Positions 1 through 9,849 of a DNA stretch of 64,000 nucleotides are shown here, in pieces. Source of the stretch: DATKWD01 sp963704815. Its GTDB lineage: Bacteria > Actinomycetota > Acidimicrobiia > Acidimicrobiales > Salinilacustritrichaceae. Within the stretch, counting starts at the first letter, position 1; every line of letters starts with the position of its first letter. The notes beneath the pieces are model-generated. The model was not told the origin of the DNA and did not search any database. It was given only the letters and a program-made list of their open reading frames with translations. A program made the translations under genes and the position numbers. The stretch lies in contig CAVPHU010000001.1 in assembly GCA_963704815.1 (NCBI GenBank), positions 186,001 to 250,000 on the forward strand, in the 5' to 3' direction.

Positions 1-1
1 T

Positions 2-400
2 GCCACGATCGAGATCCGCGGGCCCGAGGTGACTCGTGCCGTATCGATGGTCGCGGCGAATCCTGGCGTCCGCGAGGAGATGGTGAGCCGCCAACGGGAG
101 TGGGCACGAACGAACGACGGTGGGGTCATCGAAGGCCGCGACATCGGGTCGGTGGTGTTCCCCGACGCTGCGCTCAAGGTGTACCTGACCGCGTCCCCCG
201 ACGTCCGGGCCGCACGACGCTCGAAGGAAGTGACCGACCTCGACTACGAGACGGTGGCCGCCGACCTGGCGCGCCGCGACGCCCTCGACCAGGGCCGCGA
301 GCACTCCCCACTGAAACGGTCGGGCGACGCCATCGAGGTCGACACCAGCGATCTGGGCGTCGACGAGATCGTCCGCCTCATCGAGGAGCAGCTCTCGTGA
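2..400 (+). CDS. cmk: Cytidylate kinase, 3' part (5' end outside window)
   Basis: Transfers phosphate from ATP to CMP/dCMP in pyrimidine nucleotide supply. The reading frame is open from base 2, so the gene begins before the window and only about 132 C-terminal residues are seen. The conserved block EGRDIGSVVFPDA and the downstream RR..D helix region typical of the CMP-kinase lid and C-terminal domain are present. It overlaps the next gene by GTGA, so the two are probably co-translated. Family assignment is firm; the missing N-terminus would hold the P-loop. Confidence 0.93.
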   Translation, partial: ATIEIRGPEVTRAVSMVAANPGVREEMVSRQREWARTNDGGVIEGRDIGSVVFPDAALKVYLTASPDVRAARRSKEVTDLDYETVAADLARRDALDQGREHSPLKRSGDAIEVDTSDLGVDEIVRLIEEQLS

Positions 401-1137
401 GCGACGCCGAGCGAGCACTGCAGGCGCAGACGCTCCTCGATCGCTTCATGTTCCTGGCCACGCGCTCGTTGGTGGCGGTGATCTCGAAGCTCTACTTCCG
501 GATGTCGATCATCGGGAGCGAGAAGCTCCCCGACGGTCCGTTCATCCTCGCTCCGATCCACCGCAGCAATCTCGATTCCCCCTTTGCCTCACTCGTGACG
601 AGTCGGCGGATGCGGTTCATGGGCAAGGACTCGCTGTGGCGCCCGGCCCGCACCCGCCGCTTCCTCTACGCGATCGGCGGCTACCCGGTGGCGCGGGGCA
701 GTGCGGACCGCGAAGCGATGCGGACCACGATCGCCATGCTCGAGCAGGGCGAACCGGTCGTCATGTTCCCCGAAGGAACGCGATGCTTCGGACCGGAGGT
801 GTCGCCGCTCTTCGACGGACCGGCCTACGTGGCGGTCCGCACCGGGGTCCCCATCGTCCCACTCGGGATAGGCGGAAGCGAGCGGGCGATGCGGCGCGGG
901 AGCAAGCTGGTGTGGCCGGTGAAGGTCGCCATGATCGTGGGCGACCCGATTCCGGCGCCGGTGGTGCCCGAGGGGAAGCGCGCCCCCCGGCGAGCGGTCA
1001 AGGAGACCACCGAGGCGCTGGCTGCCGAGCTCCAGATCATCTTCGATCGGGCCCAGGCCTACGTGGGCCGGCCCAACCCGCCGCACCCGGTCGGTCCCGT
1101 GGGGGCGCCCGAGCCGGCGGTGGCCTCAGGCGAGTGA
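397..1137 (+). CDS. plsC: 1-acyl-sn-glycerol-3-phosphate acyltransferase (PlsC family)
   Basis: Predicted to acylate lysophosphatidic acid at the cytoplasmic membrane to make phosphatidic acid. The protein (246 aa) carries the acyltransferase motif HRSNLD (HX4D) near residue 52 and FPEGTR near residue 126, the two hallmark motifs of the PlsC fold. The GTG start overlaps the cmk stop codon; a cmk-plsC order is common in actinobacteria. The tail after about residue 215 is proline-rich and low in complexity. The last 12 bp overlap the convergent ispH gene. Confidence 0.9.
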   Translation: MSDAERALQAQTLLDRFMFLATRSLVAVISKLYFRMSIIGSEKLPDGPFILAPIHRSNLDSPFASLVTSRRMRFMGKDSLWRPARTRRFLYAIGGYPVARGSADREAMRTTIAMLEQGEPVVMFPEGTRCFGPEVSPLFDGPAYVAVRTGVPIVPLGIGGSERAMRRGSKLVWPVKVAMIVGDPIPAPVVPEGKRAPRRAVKETTEALAAELQIIFDRAQAYVGRPNPPHPVGPVGAPEPAVASGE

Positions 1138-2166
1138 GGTGAGGACCTCGCTGGCCCGGAGCTGACGATCCGCGATCAGCGGACGAGTGGCCGGATCGGC
1201 ACCGAAGCCGAGGGTGGTCGCGATGTCGACTGCACTCAGGAGGTCGCGGAGACTTCGGGGCGGGGGGAAGTACTCGTCCTCGTCGGTGATGCGGATCTCG
1301 TCGACCCCTTCGGTCGGATCGAGGCGGGCGATGACCGCGTCGACCAGTTCGTCGGGCGCCGAGGCACCGGCGGTGACCCCGACCGTGCCATGCAGGTCCT
1401 CGGGGAGCTCGTCGGCATGGTTCACGCGGAAGACCCGAGGTGCGCCGGACTCGGCCGCCAGCTTCTCGAGGGCACGGGTGTTGGAGCTGTTGGCCGAGCC
1501 GATCACGATGACGACGTCGCACCGCTCGGCGATGCCCGCGAGGGCCCCCTGCCGGTTGGTCGTGGCGAAGCACAGGTCGCTGCGTCCGGGGGTCCACAGG
1601 TCGGGGAAGCGCTCGCGGGTGCGGTCGAGCACGTTCGACCAGTCGAGGTGCGACAACGTGGTCTGCGCCAGCAGTGCCACCGGCCCGTCGAAGTCGGGCA
1701 GCGCGTCGACCTCGTCGACCGTCTCGACCCGGTCGATGGACGTCGGGGCGACCGCCATCGTCCCCACCGCTTCCTCGTGACCCTCGTGGCCCACGTAGAC
1801 GATCTGGTACCCCTTGTTGGCCCGCACCTTGACCTCGTGGTGCACCTTGGTGACCAGCGGGCACACGGCGTCGACCACATACCCGCCGGTCGCCTCGGCG
1901 GCCGCCACCACCTCGGGCGCCGAGCCGTGGGCCGAGAGCATGATCGGACTCCCGGGCGGGACCTCGGCGATGTCGTCGACGAAGACGACCCCGAGGTCGC
2001 GGAACCGATCGACGACGAGCTGGTTGTGGACGATCTCGTGATAGCAGTACACCGGCGGTTCGAAGGCCCGGACCATCCAGGCCAGCGCCTTGATGGCCAT
2101 TTCGACGCCGGCGCAGAATCCGCGCGGTGCGGCGAGCAGGACTCGATCGACCTCCATCCGCGGCAC
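1126..2166 (-). CDS. ispH: 4-hydroxy-3-methylbut-2-enyl diphosphate reductase
   Basis: Last enzyme of the non-mevalonate isoprenoid pathway: reduces HMBPP to IPP and DMAPP using a 4Fe-4S cluster. The 346-aa protein has the three cluster cysteines in their expected settings: GFCAGV (Cys18), DAVCPLV (Cys102) and SDLCFATTNRQ (about 200). The substrate-binding histidines (YHEIVHN, SAHGSAP) and the catalytic Glu region GHEGHEE are also present. Length is normal for the family. Its 3' end overlaps plsC from the opposite strand by 12 bp. Confidence 0.97.
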   Translation of the reverse strand: MPRMEVDRVLLAAPRGFCAGVEMAIKALAWMVRAFEPPVYCYHEIVHNQLVVDRFRDLGVVFVDDIAEVPPGSPIMLSAHGSAPEVVAAAEATGGYVVDAVCPLVTKVHHEVKVRANKGYQIVYVGHEGHEEAVGTMAVAPTSIDRVETVDEVDALPDFDGPVALLAQTTLSHLDWSNVLDRTRERFPDLWTPGRSDLCFATTNRQGALAGIAERCDVVIVIGSANSSNTRALEKLAAESGAPRVFRVNHADELPEDLHGTVGVTAGASAPDELVDAVIARLDPTEGVDEIRITDEDEYFPPPRSLRDLLSAVDIATTLGFGADPATRPLIADRQLRASEVLTSLA

Positions 2167-2180
2167 CCTATCGGCCGGCG

Positions 2181-3353
2181 TCAGAAGAAGATCGGAAGGG
2201 TGGCCCGGGTGGCGAACAGCGCGGTCATCGCCGTGAGCTCGTCGCTCGTGATCCCGGCGAGCCGGCCGTCGCTGAACACCAACCGGGGGTCCACACCGCC
2301 GTAGATGCGGGCGAGATCGCTGATCTGGACCGAGATGGTGGCATCGCCGCCTCGTTCCGCGATTGCCCGCCCATCACCGAAGTGCAGTCGCCACGGACCC
2401 CGGTTCTCCTCGATGTCGGGGTCGGTCACGTGCACATCGAGCGAAAGCTCGATGCCGGGCGCGAAGCCGCGGCCGGCCATCGCCCCGGACAGGTCGACCA
2501 GGCGCATCATCCACGGCCAGTCGCTCGTCGACATGGCCAGCTCGGGGCGGTCGAGCGCGACGTCGAGGATCGGACCAGGCACCGTGGTGTCGAGCGACTC
2601 GGCCGTCGAGCCGTTCGCCTTCAGGAACGCCAGGGAAGAGCGGATGGCAGCCAGGTCGATGCCTGACAGCAGCTGCACCTGGAGGTCGTAGAGCGTCCGG
2701 TCGTCCTTGCCGTAGGTGTAGACGAGGGCCGCGACGGCCTGCCCGGAACGGCGACCGATCCACGAGAAGACCCGGTCGGTCGGGGGTCCGGACCGTCGCC
2801 AGGTCTGGTAGGACCACCAGGTGGCGCTCGGGAGGATCCAGCCGTCGCGCTGCGCCGCCTCCTCGCGCTGCACCGATCGCATCTCGTCGCATCCGAAGCC
2901 GCACTCGGCCCAGTCGAGCGGCTCGGCGTTCCCGATCGCACGGAACGGGACCCGCCGGTGCGCGAAGTCGCCGGCGACCTCGTAGCCGACGCTGCGGTAC
3001 AGCGACGACACGGTGGGGTAGAGCGAGCTGATCACCTCGCCCCGCGCACGCATCCGCCCGAGCGATTCGGCGAGCATGCGGCGGGCGAGGCCCCTGCCCC
3101 GAGCGTTCGGAGCCACCGTCACCCCGGCGACACCGCCGCAGGGCACCGCACGCCCCCCGAACACCTGCATGAAGTCGTGGGTCATCACGGTGCCGACGAG
3201 CTCGTCGCCGTCGAACGAGCCGACGACCCGGTCATCGTCGAAGCGGGGCTCGTCGGGGTCGAAGGGACGAGGATCGTCGAACGCCAGATCCATCAGGTGC
3301 CGCACCCGGACCCCGTGCTCGGGTCCGACCGTGCGAATGTCCGCCTCGGGCAT
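2181..3353 (-). CDS. GNAT N-acetyltransferase of the Eis family
   Basis: A 390-aa acetyl-CoA-dependent acetyltransferase resembling Mycobacterium Eis, which acetylates amines such as aminoglycosides. The N-terminal GNAT domain has the acetyl-CoA loop VTVAPNARGRGLARRML (about residues 80-96). A middle GNAT-like region follows, then a C-terminal SCP2-like part. The protein ends in Phe-Phe; in Eis enzymes the C-terminal carboxylate of a terminal Phe sits in the active site, so the intact Phe terminus suggests an active enzyme. It lies 14 bp upstream of ispH on the same strand. Substrate cannot be told from sequence. Confidence 0.85.
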   Translation of the reverse strand: MPEADIRTVGPEHGVRVRHLMDLAFDDPRPFDPDEPRFDDDRVVGSFDGDELVGTVMTHDFMQVFGGRAVPCGGVAGVTVAPNARGRGLARRMLAESLGRMRARGEVISSLYPTVSSLYRSVGYEVAGDFAHRRVPFRAIGNAEPLDWAECGFGCDEMRSVQREEAAQRDGWILPSATWWSYQTWRRSGPPTDRVFSWIGRRSGQAVAALVYTYGKDDRTLYDLQVQLLSGIDLAAIRSSLAFLKANGSTAESLDTTVPGPILDVALDRPELAMSTSDWPWMMRLVDLSGAMAGRGFAPGIELSLDVHVTDPDIEENRGPWRLHFGDGRAIAERGGDATISVQISDLARIYGGVDPRLVFSDGRLAGITSDELTAMTALFATRATLPIFF

Positions 3354-3400
3354 GGGTCGACCCTACGGCTGCAGCCCGGGACCAGCCGGCCGAATATCGA

Positions 3401-4372
3401 TCAGGCTTCGCCCTCTGCGGCGGCGAGGGCGCGGTCGAGAACCAGCAGGACCATGGCCTTCGCCGCCTCAGCATCGATCGACTGCGAGCCGAACTGCTCG
3501 ACGCCCACGACGAATCCATCGGAGACCCAGACGGTGTCGCAGTAGGGGTCGGCGATGAAGTCGTCCGGGTCGTCGCCGGGGAGCACGAACTGATCGGCAC
3601 ACGCCCGGAACATCTGGCCGCCTTCCGCCTTGCCCAGGTCGGTCAGGTCGATGTCGATGTCGGTGTCGTCGCTCAATTCGTTGTAGAGGTCGACGAGGTC
3701 CTGCGCCGACCGCCCTTCCCCGAACGACGTGAGGTAGAAATCGAGGAAGAACCCGTCCTCGCCGTCCTCGGCGAAGAGCCCACAGGTGAGCGCCGGCTCT
3801 TCGGGAGGGACGAAGACCACCACCAGATTGGTGTCGGGGTCGATGTCGGTGACCTCGGAATCGGCCTCGGTGATCAGATCGTTCACGCCGTTGCCGAGCT
3901 CGAACGGGCAGTCGCCGATGTCGACCGCGTCGTCGACAGCGTCGTCAGGAGCGTCGTTGTCGGAGAGGATGTTCTCCAGACCTTCTCGAGCCGTCGACAC
4001 GTCGCGCCCGCCGTCATCGCCTCCGAGCAGGAAGAAGGCAGCCGCGGCGATGACCACGACGGCGACCACCCCACCGATCAGCAACGGGAGCTTGGAGCCC
4101 CCGCCCGCGGAGCCGCCGGGTGCCGATGTGGGCACCGTAGCCGGGGGCGTGGCCGTGGCCATCGTCGGGGCGGTTGGAGCCGCTGCGGGCGGAACGGGCT
4201 GGCTCGCGGCCGGTCGGGGCGCCGCGGCCGGGGTCGGCTCGGGTGTCGCGGGGACGAGCGGGTCGGTGCCGGAGACGCCTGCATCGCTCACATGGTCGGT
4301 CCAGGCACCTCCGTCCCAGTAGCGGAGCTCGTGTCTGCCTGTCGGGTCTGCGTTCCAGCCTGCGTCCGTCAC
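3401..4372 (-). CDS. DUF2510 domain membrane protein
   Basis: Begins at a GTG giving VTDAGWNADPTG, followed by the WDG..WTDHV motif typical of DUF2510, a short W-rich domain near the N-terminus of many actinobacterial membrane proteins. A Pro/Ala/Thr-rich linker (about residues 35-110), one membrane segment (LLIGGVVAVVVIAAAAFFLL) and an acidic extracellular domain with four cysteines follow, 323 aa in all. The open frame runs far upstream of this start, but that part is antisense to the gene at 4466 and is not coding. Function unknown; likely a cell-surface protein. Confidence 0.8.
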   Translation of the reverse strand: MTDAGWNADPTGRHELRYWDGGAWTDHVSDAGVSGTDPLVPATPEPTPAAAPRPAASQPVPPAAAPTAPTMATATPPATVPTSAPGGSAGGGSKLPLLIGGVVAVVVIAAAAFFLLGGDDGGRDVSTAREGLENILSDNDAPDDAVDDAVDIGDCPFELGNGVNDLITEADSEVTDIDPDTNLVVVFVPPEEPALTCGLFAEDGEDGFFLDFYLTSFGEGRSAQDLVDLYNELSDDTDIDIDLTDLGKAEGGQMFRACADQFVLPGDDPDDFIADPYCDTVWVSDGFVVGVEQFGSQSIDAEAAKAMVLLVLDRALAAAEGEA

Positions 4373-4465
4373 GGCGCCGACGCTAGCGATTCGGCGCCCT
4401 CGGGTGGGGACAGCGGCCCGACGAGTGGGGGGAGTGAGCATCGGCGCCCGTACACTCGATCGGCC

Positions 4466-5846
4466 ATGTCCGCTCCCCGTGTCCTCGTGGTTGCCGCCGG
4501 TTCTCCGGCCGCGCAGGCGGGCCTGGTCGCAGGCGACGAGGTGTCGGCGGTCAACGGGTCGATCCCGCGCGACGTCCTCGAGTGGCAGCAGCTCACCGAG
4601 CCCGAATCGGTCGAACTCGACGTCCATCGGGGCGGGCTCGAACTCACGCTCGCGGTGTCGAAACGCCATGGCGAGCCACTCGGGGCCGAGATCCACAGCG
4701 CGGTGTTCGATCGGGTGCGAACGTGCGACAACCACTGTGCGTTCTGTTTCATCTACCAACTCCCGCCCGGCATGCGGAAGAGCCTCTCGTTGAAGGACGA
4801 CGACTACCGGCTGTCGTTCCTGTACGGGAACTTCACGACCCTCACGCGGTTCACCGAAGCCGACCTCGAGCGGGTCGTGTCCGAGCGGCTGAGCCCGCTG
4901 AACGTCAGCATCCACGCCACCGATCCGGTCGTCAGGAGCCACATGCTGCGCAACGATCGCGGCGGCACGAGCCTGCGCTGGCTCCGCGCGCTCCTCGACG
5001 CCGAGATCGAGGTGCACGGCCAGGTGGTCGTCTGTCCCGGCGTCAACGACGGCGCGGTCCTCGACGACACCCTCGCCGGCGTCCTCGACGCCTACCCCGA
5101 TCTGGCGTCGCTGTGTGTGGTGCCGCTGGGCATCAGCGATCACTCGCACGAGGCCGAGATGCGTGCCCACACCCTGGCCGAGGCCGGCGCGGTCATCGAC
5201 GCGGTCGAGAACTGGCAGGAGGTCTTCACTTCGGTGCTCGGCCGCCGGCTCGTGTTCGCGGCCGACGAGTACTACCTGCTCGCCGGCAGGCCGTTCCCCG
5301 AGGCGGCGGCCTACGAGGGGTTCCCGATGCACGAGGACGGCATCGGTATGGCCCGCACCTTCGAAGCCGAGTTCGCCGGCGACTCTGACGCCGTCACCCG
5401 ACCGAAGAGCGGTTTCTTCGCCGCCGTCGACGGAGCCCCGGCCGAGGGCTACCGGGCTTCGCGTGCGGGTGCGTCCGTCCGCGGAAGGCGAACCCGTCCG
5501 GCTGCGCCCTCGGCCGTCCGCGCCCGTCGGCATCCTCACCGCCCCGTACGGTGCGGCTGTCATCGGGCCGCTCGTCGATGCCCTGGATCGTGACGACGTC
5601 CGCCTCGTCGAGGTCGAGAATCGCTTCTTCGGCGGGAACATCGCCGTGACCGGATTGATGGTCGGAGCCGACCTGGCGCGTGTCCTCGCCGAGCAGCCCG
5701 AGGGGCATCGCTACCTCCTGCCCGACGTCTGCCTGACCGAGGGACGCTTTCTCGATGACCTGACCCCAGCCGACCTTCCCCGGCCGGTCGAGGTCGTCAC
5801 CACCGACGGCGCCGCGCTGCGCGATGCGATCGGAGCACGGCGATGA
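4466..5846 (+). CDS. DUF512 family (PDZ plus radical-SAM-like) protein, one frame break
   Basis: The N-terminal PDZ-like segment (SPAAQAGLVAGDEVSAVNG) is followed by a Cys-rich radical-SAM-like motif, RTCDNHCAFCF (about residues 88-98), then a C-terminal DUF512 region. The opening frame is lost near 5454-5457 and the remainder (VEVENRFFGGNIAVTGL) continues one frame over to the stop at 5846. Restoring a GC dinucleotide there gives an unbroken 460-aa protein of normal family length. The stop overlaps the der start (ATGA). The family often sits beside der; its reaction is not known. Confidence 0.85.
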
Positions 5847-7141
5847 ACCCGGTCGTGGCCATCGTCGGTCGGCCGAATGTCGGCAAGTCGACCTTGATGA
5901 ACAAGATCATCGGCAGCCGCACCGCCATCGTCGAGGCCAAGCCGGGCGTGACCCGGGACCGCAAGGAAGAACCCGCTGAGTGGCAGGGCCGCGAGTTCAC
6001 CCTCGTCGACACCGGAGGCTGGCTGCCGGGCGGCGATGCGCTCGACGAGAAGGTGAGCCGGCAGAGCGAGAAGGCCATGGCGAGCGCCGATGTCGTGCTC
6101 TTCGTCGTCGACGTGACGACCGGGGTCTCCGACGACGACGCCCGCGCCGCGGCGGTGCTGCGCAAGATGGACCGTCCGACGCTCCTGGTCGCCAACAAGG
6201 TCGACGATGCCAAGCACGAGGCGTTGATGTGGGAGTTCCTCCAGCTCGGACTGGGCGACCCGATGCCGGTGTCCGCCATCCACGGCAACGGCACCGGCGA
6301 CCTGCTCGAAGCGGTCGTCAGCCATTTCGAGCCCGTCGAGGAGGTCGAGGCCGAGGGCGCAGTCGATGATGGCACGGTTTCGGTCTCGATCGTCGGACGC
6401 CCCAACGTCGGGAAGTCGACGTTGTTCAACCGGTTGATCGGCGACGATCGCGCAGTGGTGCACGACATGCCCGGCACCACCCGCGACTCGATCGACACCG
6501 TGGTGGAGACCGAAGCGGGCACCCTCCGCTTCGTCGACACCGCCGGTATGCGACGTCGCGCCAAGATCGACGACGGCACCGAGTTCTACTCGGTCGTCCG
6601 CGCCCTGCAGTCGGTCGATTCGTCCAACATCGCCCTCCTGGTGATCGACGCCACCGTGGGGGTCACCGCCCAGGACGCGCGGTTGGCCGAGCGGGTCGAC
6701 GCCGCCGGTTGTCCGGTCGTGGTGCTGTTGAACAAGTGGGAAGTGCTCGACGCAGAACAACGGGCCGATGTCGAGTTCCAGCTCGATCAGCGCCTGCACT
6801 TCGTCGGCGACGCACCCGTGCTCAAGATCAGTGCGTTGACGGGCAAAGGCGTGGCGAGGCTGTTCCCGGTGCTCGCCGGAACGATCGACGAGTACCAGCG
6901 GCGGGTTCCGACCCACAAGGTGAACGAGGTGCTGCGGGCGGCTCAGCAGGCCCAGCCGGCGCCGGCCGGAGGGCGCGTCATGTATGGCCTCCAGGGTGCG
7001 ACCGACCCACCGACGTTCACCCTCTTCGCCAATCGCGAGCTTCCGAAGACCTACGTTCGCTACCTCGAACGCAAGCTCCGCGAGGCCTTCGATCTCGGCA
7101 CGACCCCGGTGAAGGTGCGGATCCGCCGCCGATCGGCCTGA
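5843..7141 (+). CDS. der: Ribosome biogenesis GTPase Der (EngA)
   Basis: Essential GTPase for 50S ribosomal subunit assembly. The 432-aa protein has tandem GTPase domains, each with its own P-loop (GRPNVGKS near residues 8 and 184), DTGG / DTAG switch motifs and NKVD / NKWE base-recognition motifs. A C-terminal KH-like domain follows, ending in a basic tail. Start overlaps the upstream DUF512 stop. No abnormal residues noticed. Confidence 0.97.
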   Translation: MNPVVAIVGRPNVGKSTLMNKIIGSRTAIVEAKPGVTRDRKEEPAEWQGREFTLVDTGGWLPGGDALDEKVSRQSEKAMASADVVLFVVDVTTGVSDDDARAAAVLRKMDRPTLLVANKVDDAKHEALMWEFLQLGLGDPMPVSAIHGNGTGDLLEAVVSHFEPVEEVEAEGAVDDGTVSVSIVGRPNVGKSTLFNRLIGDDRAVVHDMPGTTRDSIDTVVETEAGTLRFVDTAGMRRRAKIDDGTEFYSVVRALQSVDSSNIALLVIDATVGVTAQDARLAERVDAAGCPVVVLLNKWEVLDAEQRADVEFQLDQRLHFVGDAPVLKISALTGKGVARLFPVLAGTIDEYQRRVPTHKVNEVLRAAQQAQPAPAGGRVMYGLQGATDPPTFTLFANRELPKTYVRYLERKLREAFDLGTTPVKVRIRRRSA

Positions 7142-7234
7142 TTCTGCACCGCTCGGCGTCACCTGTCCGCAAAGAGATCGGCACGTCGCAGTCGCCCCGC
7201 TGCAACCCACGCACCACTATTCTTCAATCCTCAC

Positions 7235-8314
7235 ATGGAAACCCCCCTGCTCGCCCTGGTGTCGGTCGCCTGTGCCGTCGCCGCCGTCGTCTGGGGCCGC
7301 TCGGCGCGCCGTCTCCAACGGGTGTGGCAGCGCGTCGAGGGTGAGTTCGGAGCCGACTCCGACGTGACCGTGCTGGCCCGTTCGTCGTTCCGCAAGGAAG
7401 TGCACGCCACGACGATCTACACGGTGCTGGCCATCGCTGCGGCCGCCACCGCCATCTCCGACGCACCGCAGGCCAACGTCTTCTTCGCGTTCGTGCTGGT
7501 TCCGGTGGTGATCTCGGTCGTCTACGGCCAGGACTTCATCAACGAGGCCCGCCTGGCCGAGGAGCGCTCGAAGATCGAGCGTCGGGCCGAAGAGGTGCTC
7601 TCTCAGGACGAGTTGGCTCCCCGGGCGTGGGCTGAGCGCCTTGCACCCGACGACCTGCCCGAGTTCCCCGGATTCGAGCTCGGCCGGGTGTACCAGGCGG
7701 GAACCGGCTTCATGGCCGGCGACTTCTACGACGTGTTCCGTGTCGGCCCGAACCGCATCGCGGCGGTCATCGGCGACGTCACCGGGCACGGCATCGAACC
7801 GTCGATCACGGCGTTCCAGGGCAAGTACCTGCTCCGGGTGTTCCTCCGGCAGTTCCGCGATCCGGCCCAGGCCCTCGAAGAGCTGAACAACCAGATGTCC
7901 GGCCTCGACCGGATGGAGGAGTTCATCTCGCTGTGCGTCGTGGTCTTCGACACCGAGGCCGGCACGCTGCGCGTCGCGAGCGCCGGGCACCCGCCGGCGT
8001 GGCTCTGGCACGACCGCGAGGTCCGTCCACTCCAGGCAACCGGCCCGCTGCTCATGCTCGACCCCAAGGGCTCCTACTACTCCCGCGAGATCGACCTCGA
8101 CTCGGGCGATCTCGTGTTGCTCTACACCGACGGGTTGGCCGAGGCGCGCGACGGTGACCAGTTGTTCGGTGAGGAGCGGATCGCCAACACGATCCGTAAG
8201 GATCCCGGCATCGCTCCCGACGTGTTGTGCAAGTCGCTGCTCGAAGCCGCCCGGGACTTCGCGAGCAGCCCACTGTCCGACGATGTCGCCATCGTCGCCA
8301 TCCGTAGGTCCTGA
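7235..8314 (+). CDS. SpoIIE/PP2C-type serine phosphatase with N-terminal membrane segments
   Basis: A 359-aa protein with hydrophobic segments near residues 1-20 and 50-90, a short linker helix, then a PPM-type (RsbU/SpoIIE) phosphatase domain from about residue 140. Metal-binding acidic motifs GDFYDVF, IGDVTGHG, YTDGLAEA and SDDVAIV are all present. Such enzymes usually dephosphorylate anti-sigma-factor antagonists in stress signalling; no partner switch genes lie nearby. An AT-rich tract (TATTCT, about 7219) just before the ATG could be a -10 element of a leaderless transcript, but this is weak. Confidence 0.85.
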   Translation: METPLLALVSVACAVAAVVWGRSARRLQRVWQRVEGEFGADSDVTVLARSSFRKEVHATTIYTVLAIAAAATAISDAPQANVFFAFVLVPVVISVVYGQDFINEARLAEERSKIERRAEEVLSQDELAPRAWAERLAPDDLPEFPGFELGRVYQAGTGFMAGDFYDVFRVGPNRIAAVIGDVTGHGIEPSITAFQGKYLLRVFLRQFRDPAQALEELNNQMSGLDRMEEFISLCVVVFDTEAGTLRVASAGHPPAWLWHDREVRPLQATGPLLMLDPKGSYYSREIDLDSGDLVLLYTDGLAEARDGDQLFGEERIANTIRKDPGIAPDVLCKSLLEAARDFASSPLSDDVAIVAIRRS

Positions 8315-8320
8315 GCCACC

Positions 8321-9849
8321 GTGGACGCCGACGAACTCGGGGCGCGGACCGAACGCGCCCTGGCCGGCAACCTCGAGCGGGGCGCCGCCAAGCTGGCCGC
8401 TCAGAACAAGCTGTTCGTCCGCGACCGCATCGCGCTGCTGACCGACCAGGGCTCCTTCGTCGAGGACGGCCTGCTGGCCAACACCCTGGCCGAAGACCTG
8501 CCGGCCGACGGCGTGGTCACCGGCACCGGGCAAATCGACGGGCGGCCGGTGTGCGTCGTGGCCAACGACCCGACGGTGAAGGCCGGTTCGTGGGGCGCAC
8601 GCACGGTCGAGAAGATGATCCGCACGACCGAGTACGCCCTGCGCCAACGACCTGCCGATCTTCTGGCTCGTCGACTCGGCCGGCGCCCGCATCACCGACC
8701 AGGTCGAGCTGTTCCCCGGACGACGGGGGGCCGGGCGCATCTTCTACAACCAGATCCGCCTGTCGGGACGGGTGCCGCAGGTCTGCTGCCTGTTCGGGCC
8801 GAGCGCAGCCGGTGGGGCCTACATCCCGAGCTTCTGCGACGTCGTCTTCATGGTCGAGGGCAATGCCTCGATGTACCTCGGGTCGCCCCGGATGGCCGAG
8901 ATGGTGATCGGCGAGCAGACCACGCTCGAGGAGATGGGCGGGGCACGGATGCACGCCACGGTCTCGGGCTGCGGCGACAACCTGGCCGTCGACGACGAGG
9001 ACGCGCATCGATCAGGCGGCGGCCTACTTCTCCTACCTCCCCAGCAGGTGGAGCGAGTCACCGCCCGAGTACGCCGCCGTGGCACCGGCCGGGGTGTTGG
9101 ATGCGTCGATGGTGCCGGCCGACGAGTCGGTGGCCTTCGACATGTACGCGGTCATCGACACGCATCGTCGACGCCGAGAGCTTCTTCGAGATCAAACCGC
9201 TGTTCGCTCCCGAGCTGATCACCGGGTTCGGCCGGATCGACGGTCGCTCGGTCGGCATCGTGGCCAACGACCCGTCGACCAAGGGCGGGGTGCTCTTCAC
9301 CGACAGCGCCGACAAGGCGGCCCGCTTCATCTGGCTGTGCGATGCGTTCAACATCCCGCTGCTGTTCCTGGCCGACGTGCCGGGGTTCATGGTCGGCACC
9401 CAGGTCGAGCGCCAGGGGATCATCCGCCACGGAGCCAAGATGGTGACCGCAGTGACCGAGGCCACGGTGCCCAAGCTGTCCGTGATCGTGCGCAAGGCCT
9501 ACGGAGCCGGGCTCTACGCCATGTCGGGCCCGGCGTTCGATCCCGAGGCCACGATCGCCCTGCCCGACGGCCAGGATCGCCGTGATGGGTCCCGAGGCCG
9601 CCGTCAACGCGGTGTTCGCCAACAAGATCGCCGAGATCGACGACCCGGCCGATCGCGAGGCCTTCGTTGCCGAGCAGCGCCGCATCTACGACCGACGACG
9701 TCGACCTCTCCCGCCTCGCGTCCGAGATGATCATCGACGCCGTGATCGACTTCGGCGACCTTCGCAGCGAGATCGTCCGCCGGTTCGAGCACGGCCGCAC
9801 CAAGCACCGGCACTTCTCGACCCGCCGACACGGCGTCCCCCCGGTATGA
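8321..9849 (+). CDS. Acyl-CoA carboxylase carboxyltransferase (beta) subunit, five frame breaks
   Basis: Carboxyltransferase subunit of a biotin-dependent acyl-CoA carboxylase (propionyl-, methylcrotonyl- or similar CoA). The protein can be read across three frames: SAGARITDQVELFPG, FGPSAAGGAYIP, GNASMYLGSPRMAEMV, then VPGFMVGTQVERQGI and VMGPEAAVNAVFANKI. Breaks lie near 8645, 9004, 9161, 9576 and 9693. Each is repaired by adding a CG/GC dinucleotide, giving 512 aa, the usual family length. It is therefore probably intact in the organism. Its stop overlaps the next gene's ATG (ATGA); the lyase partner suggests leucine or branched acyl-CoA degradation. Confidence 0.82.

Noticed and set aside
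4373..5641. Long minus-strand extension (to 5641) of the DUF2510 gene
   Set aside because: It is antisense to the DUF512 protein gene with no recognisable motif; the DUF2510 start motif sits right after the GTG at 4372.
8321..9849. Acyl-CoA carboxylase gene as a decayed pseudogene
   Set aside because: All five breaks are the same kind (one CG/GC lost) and every conserved block is intact, which points to sequence error and not decay.
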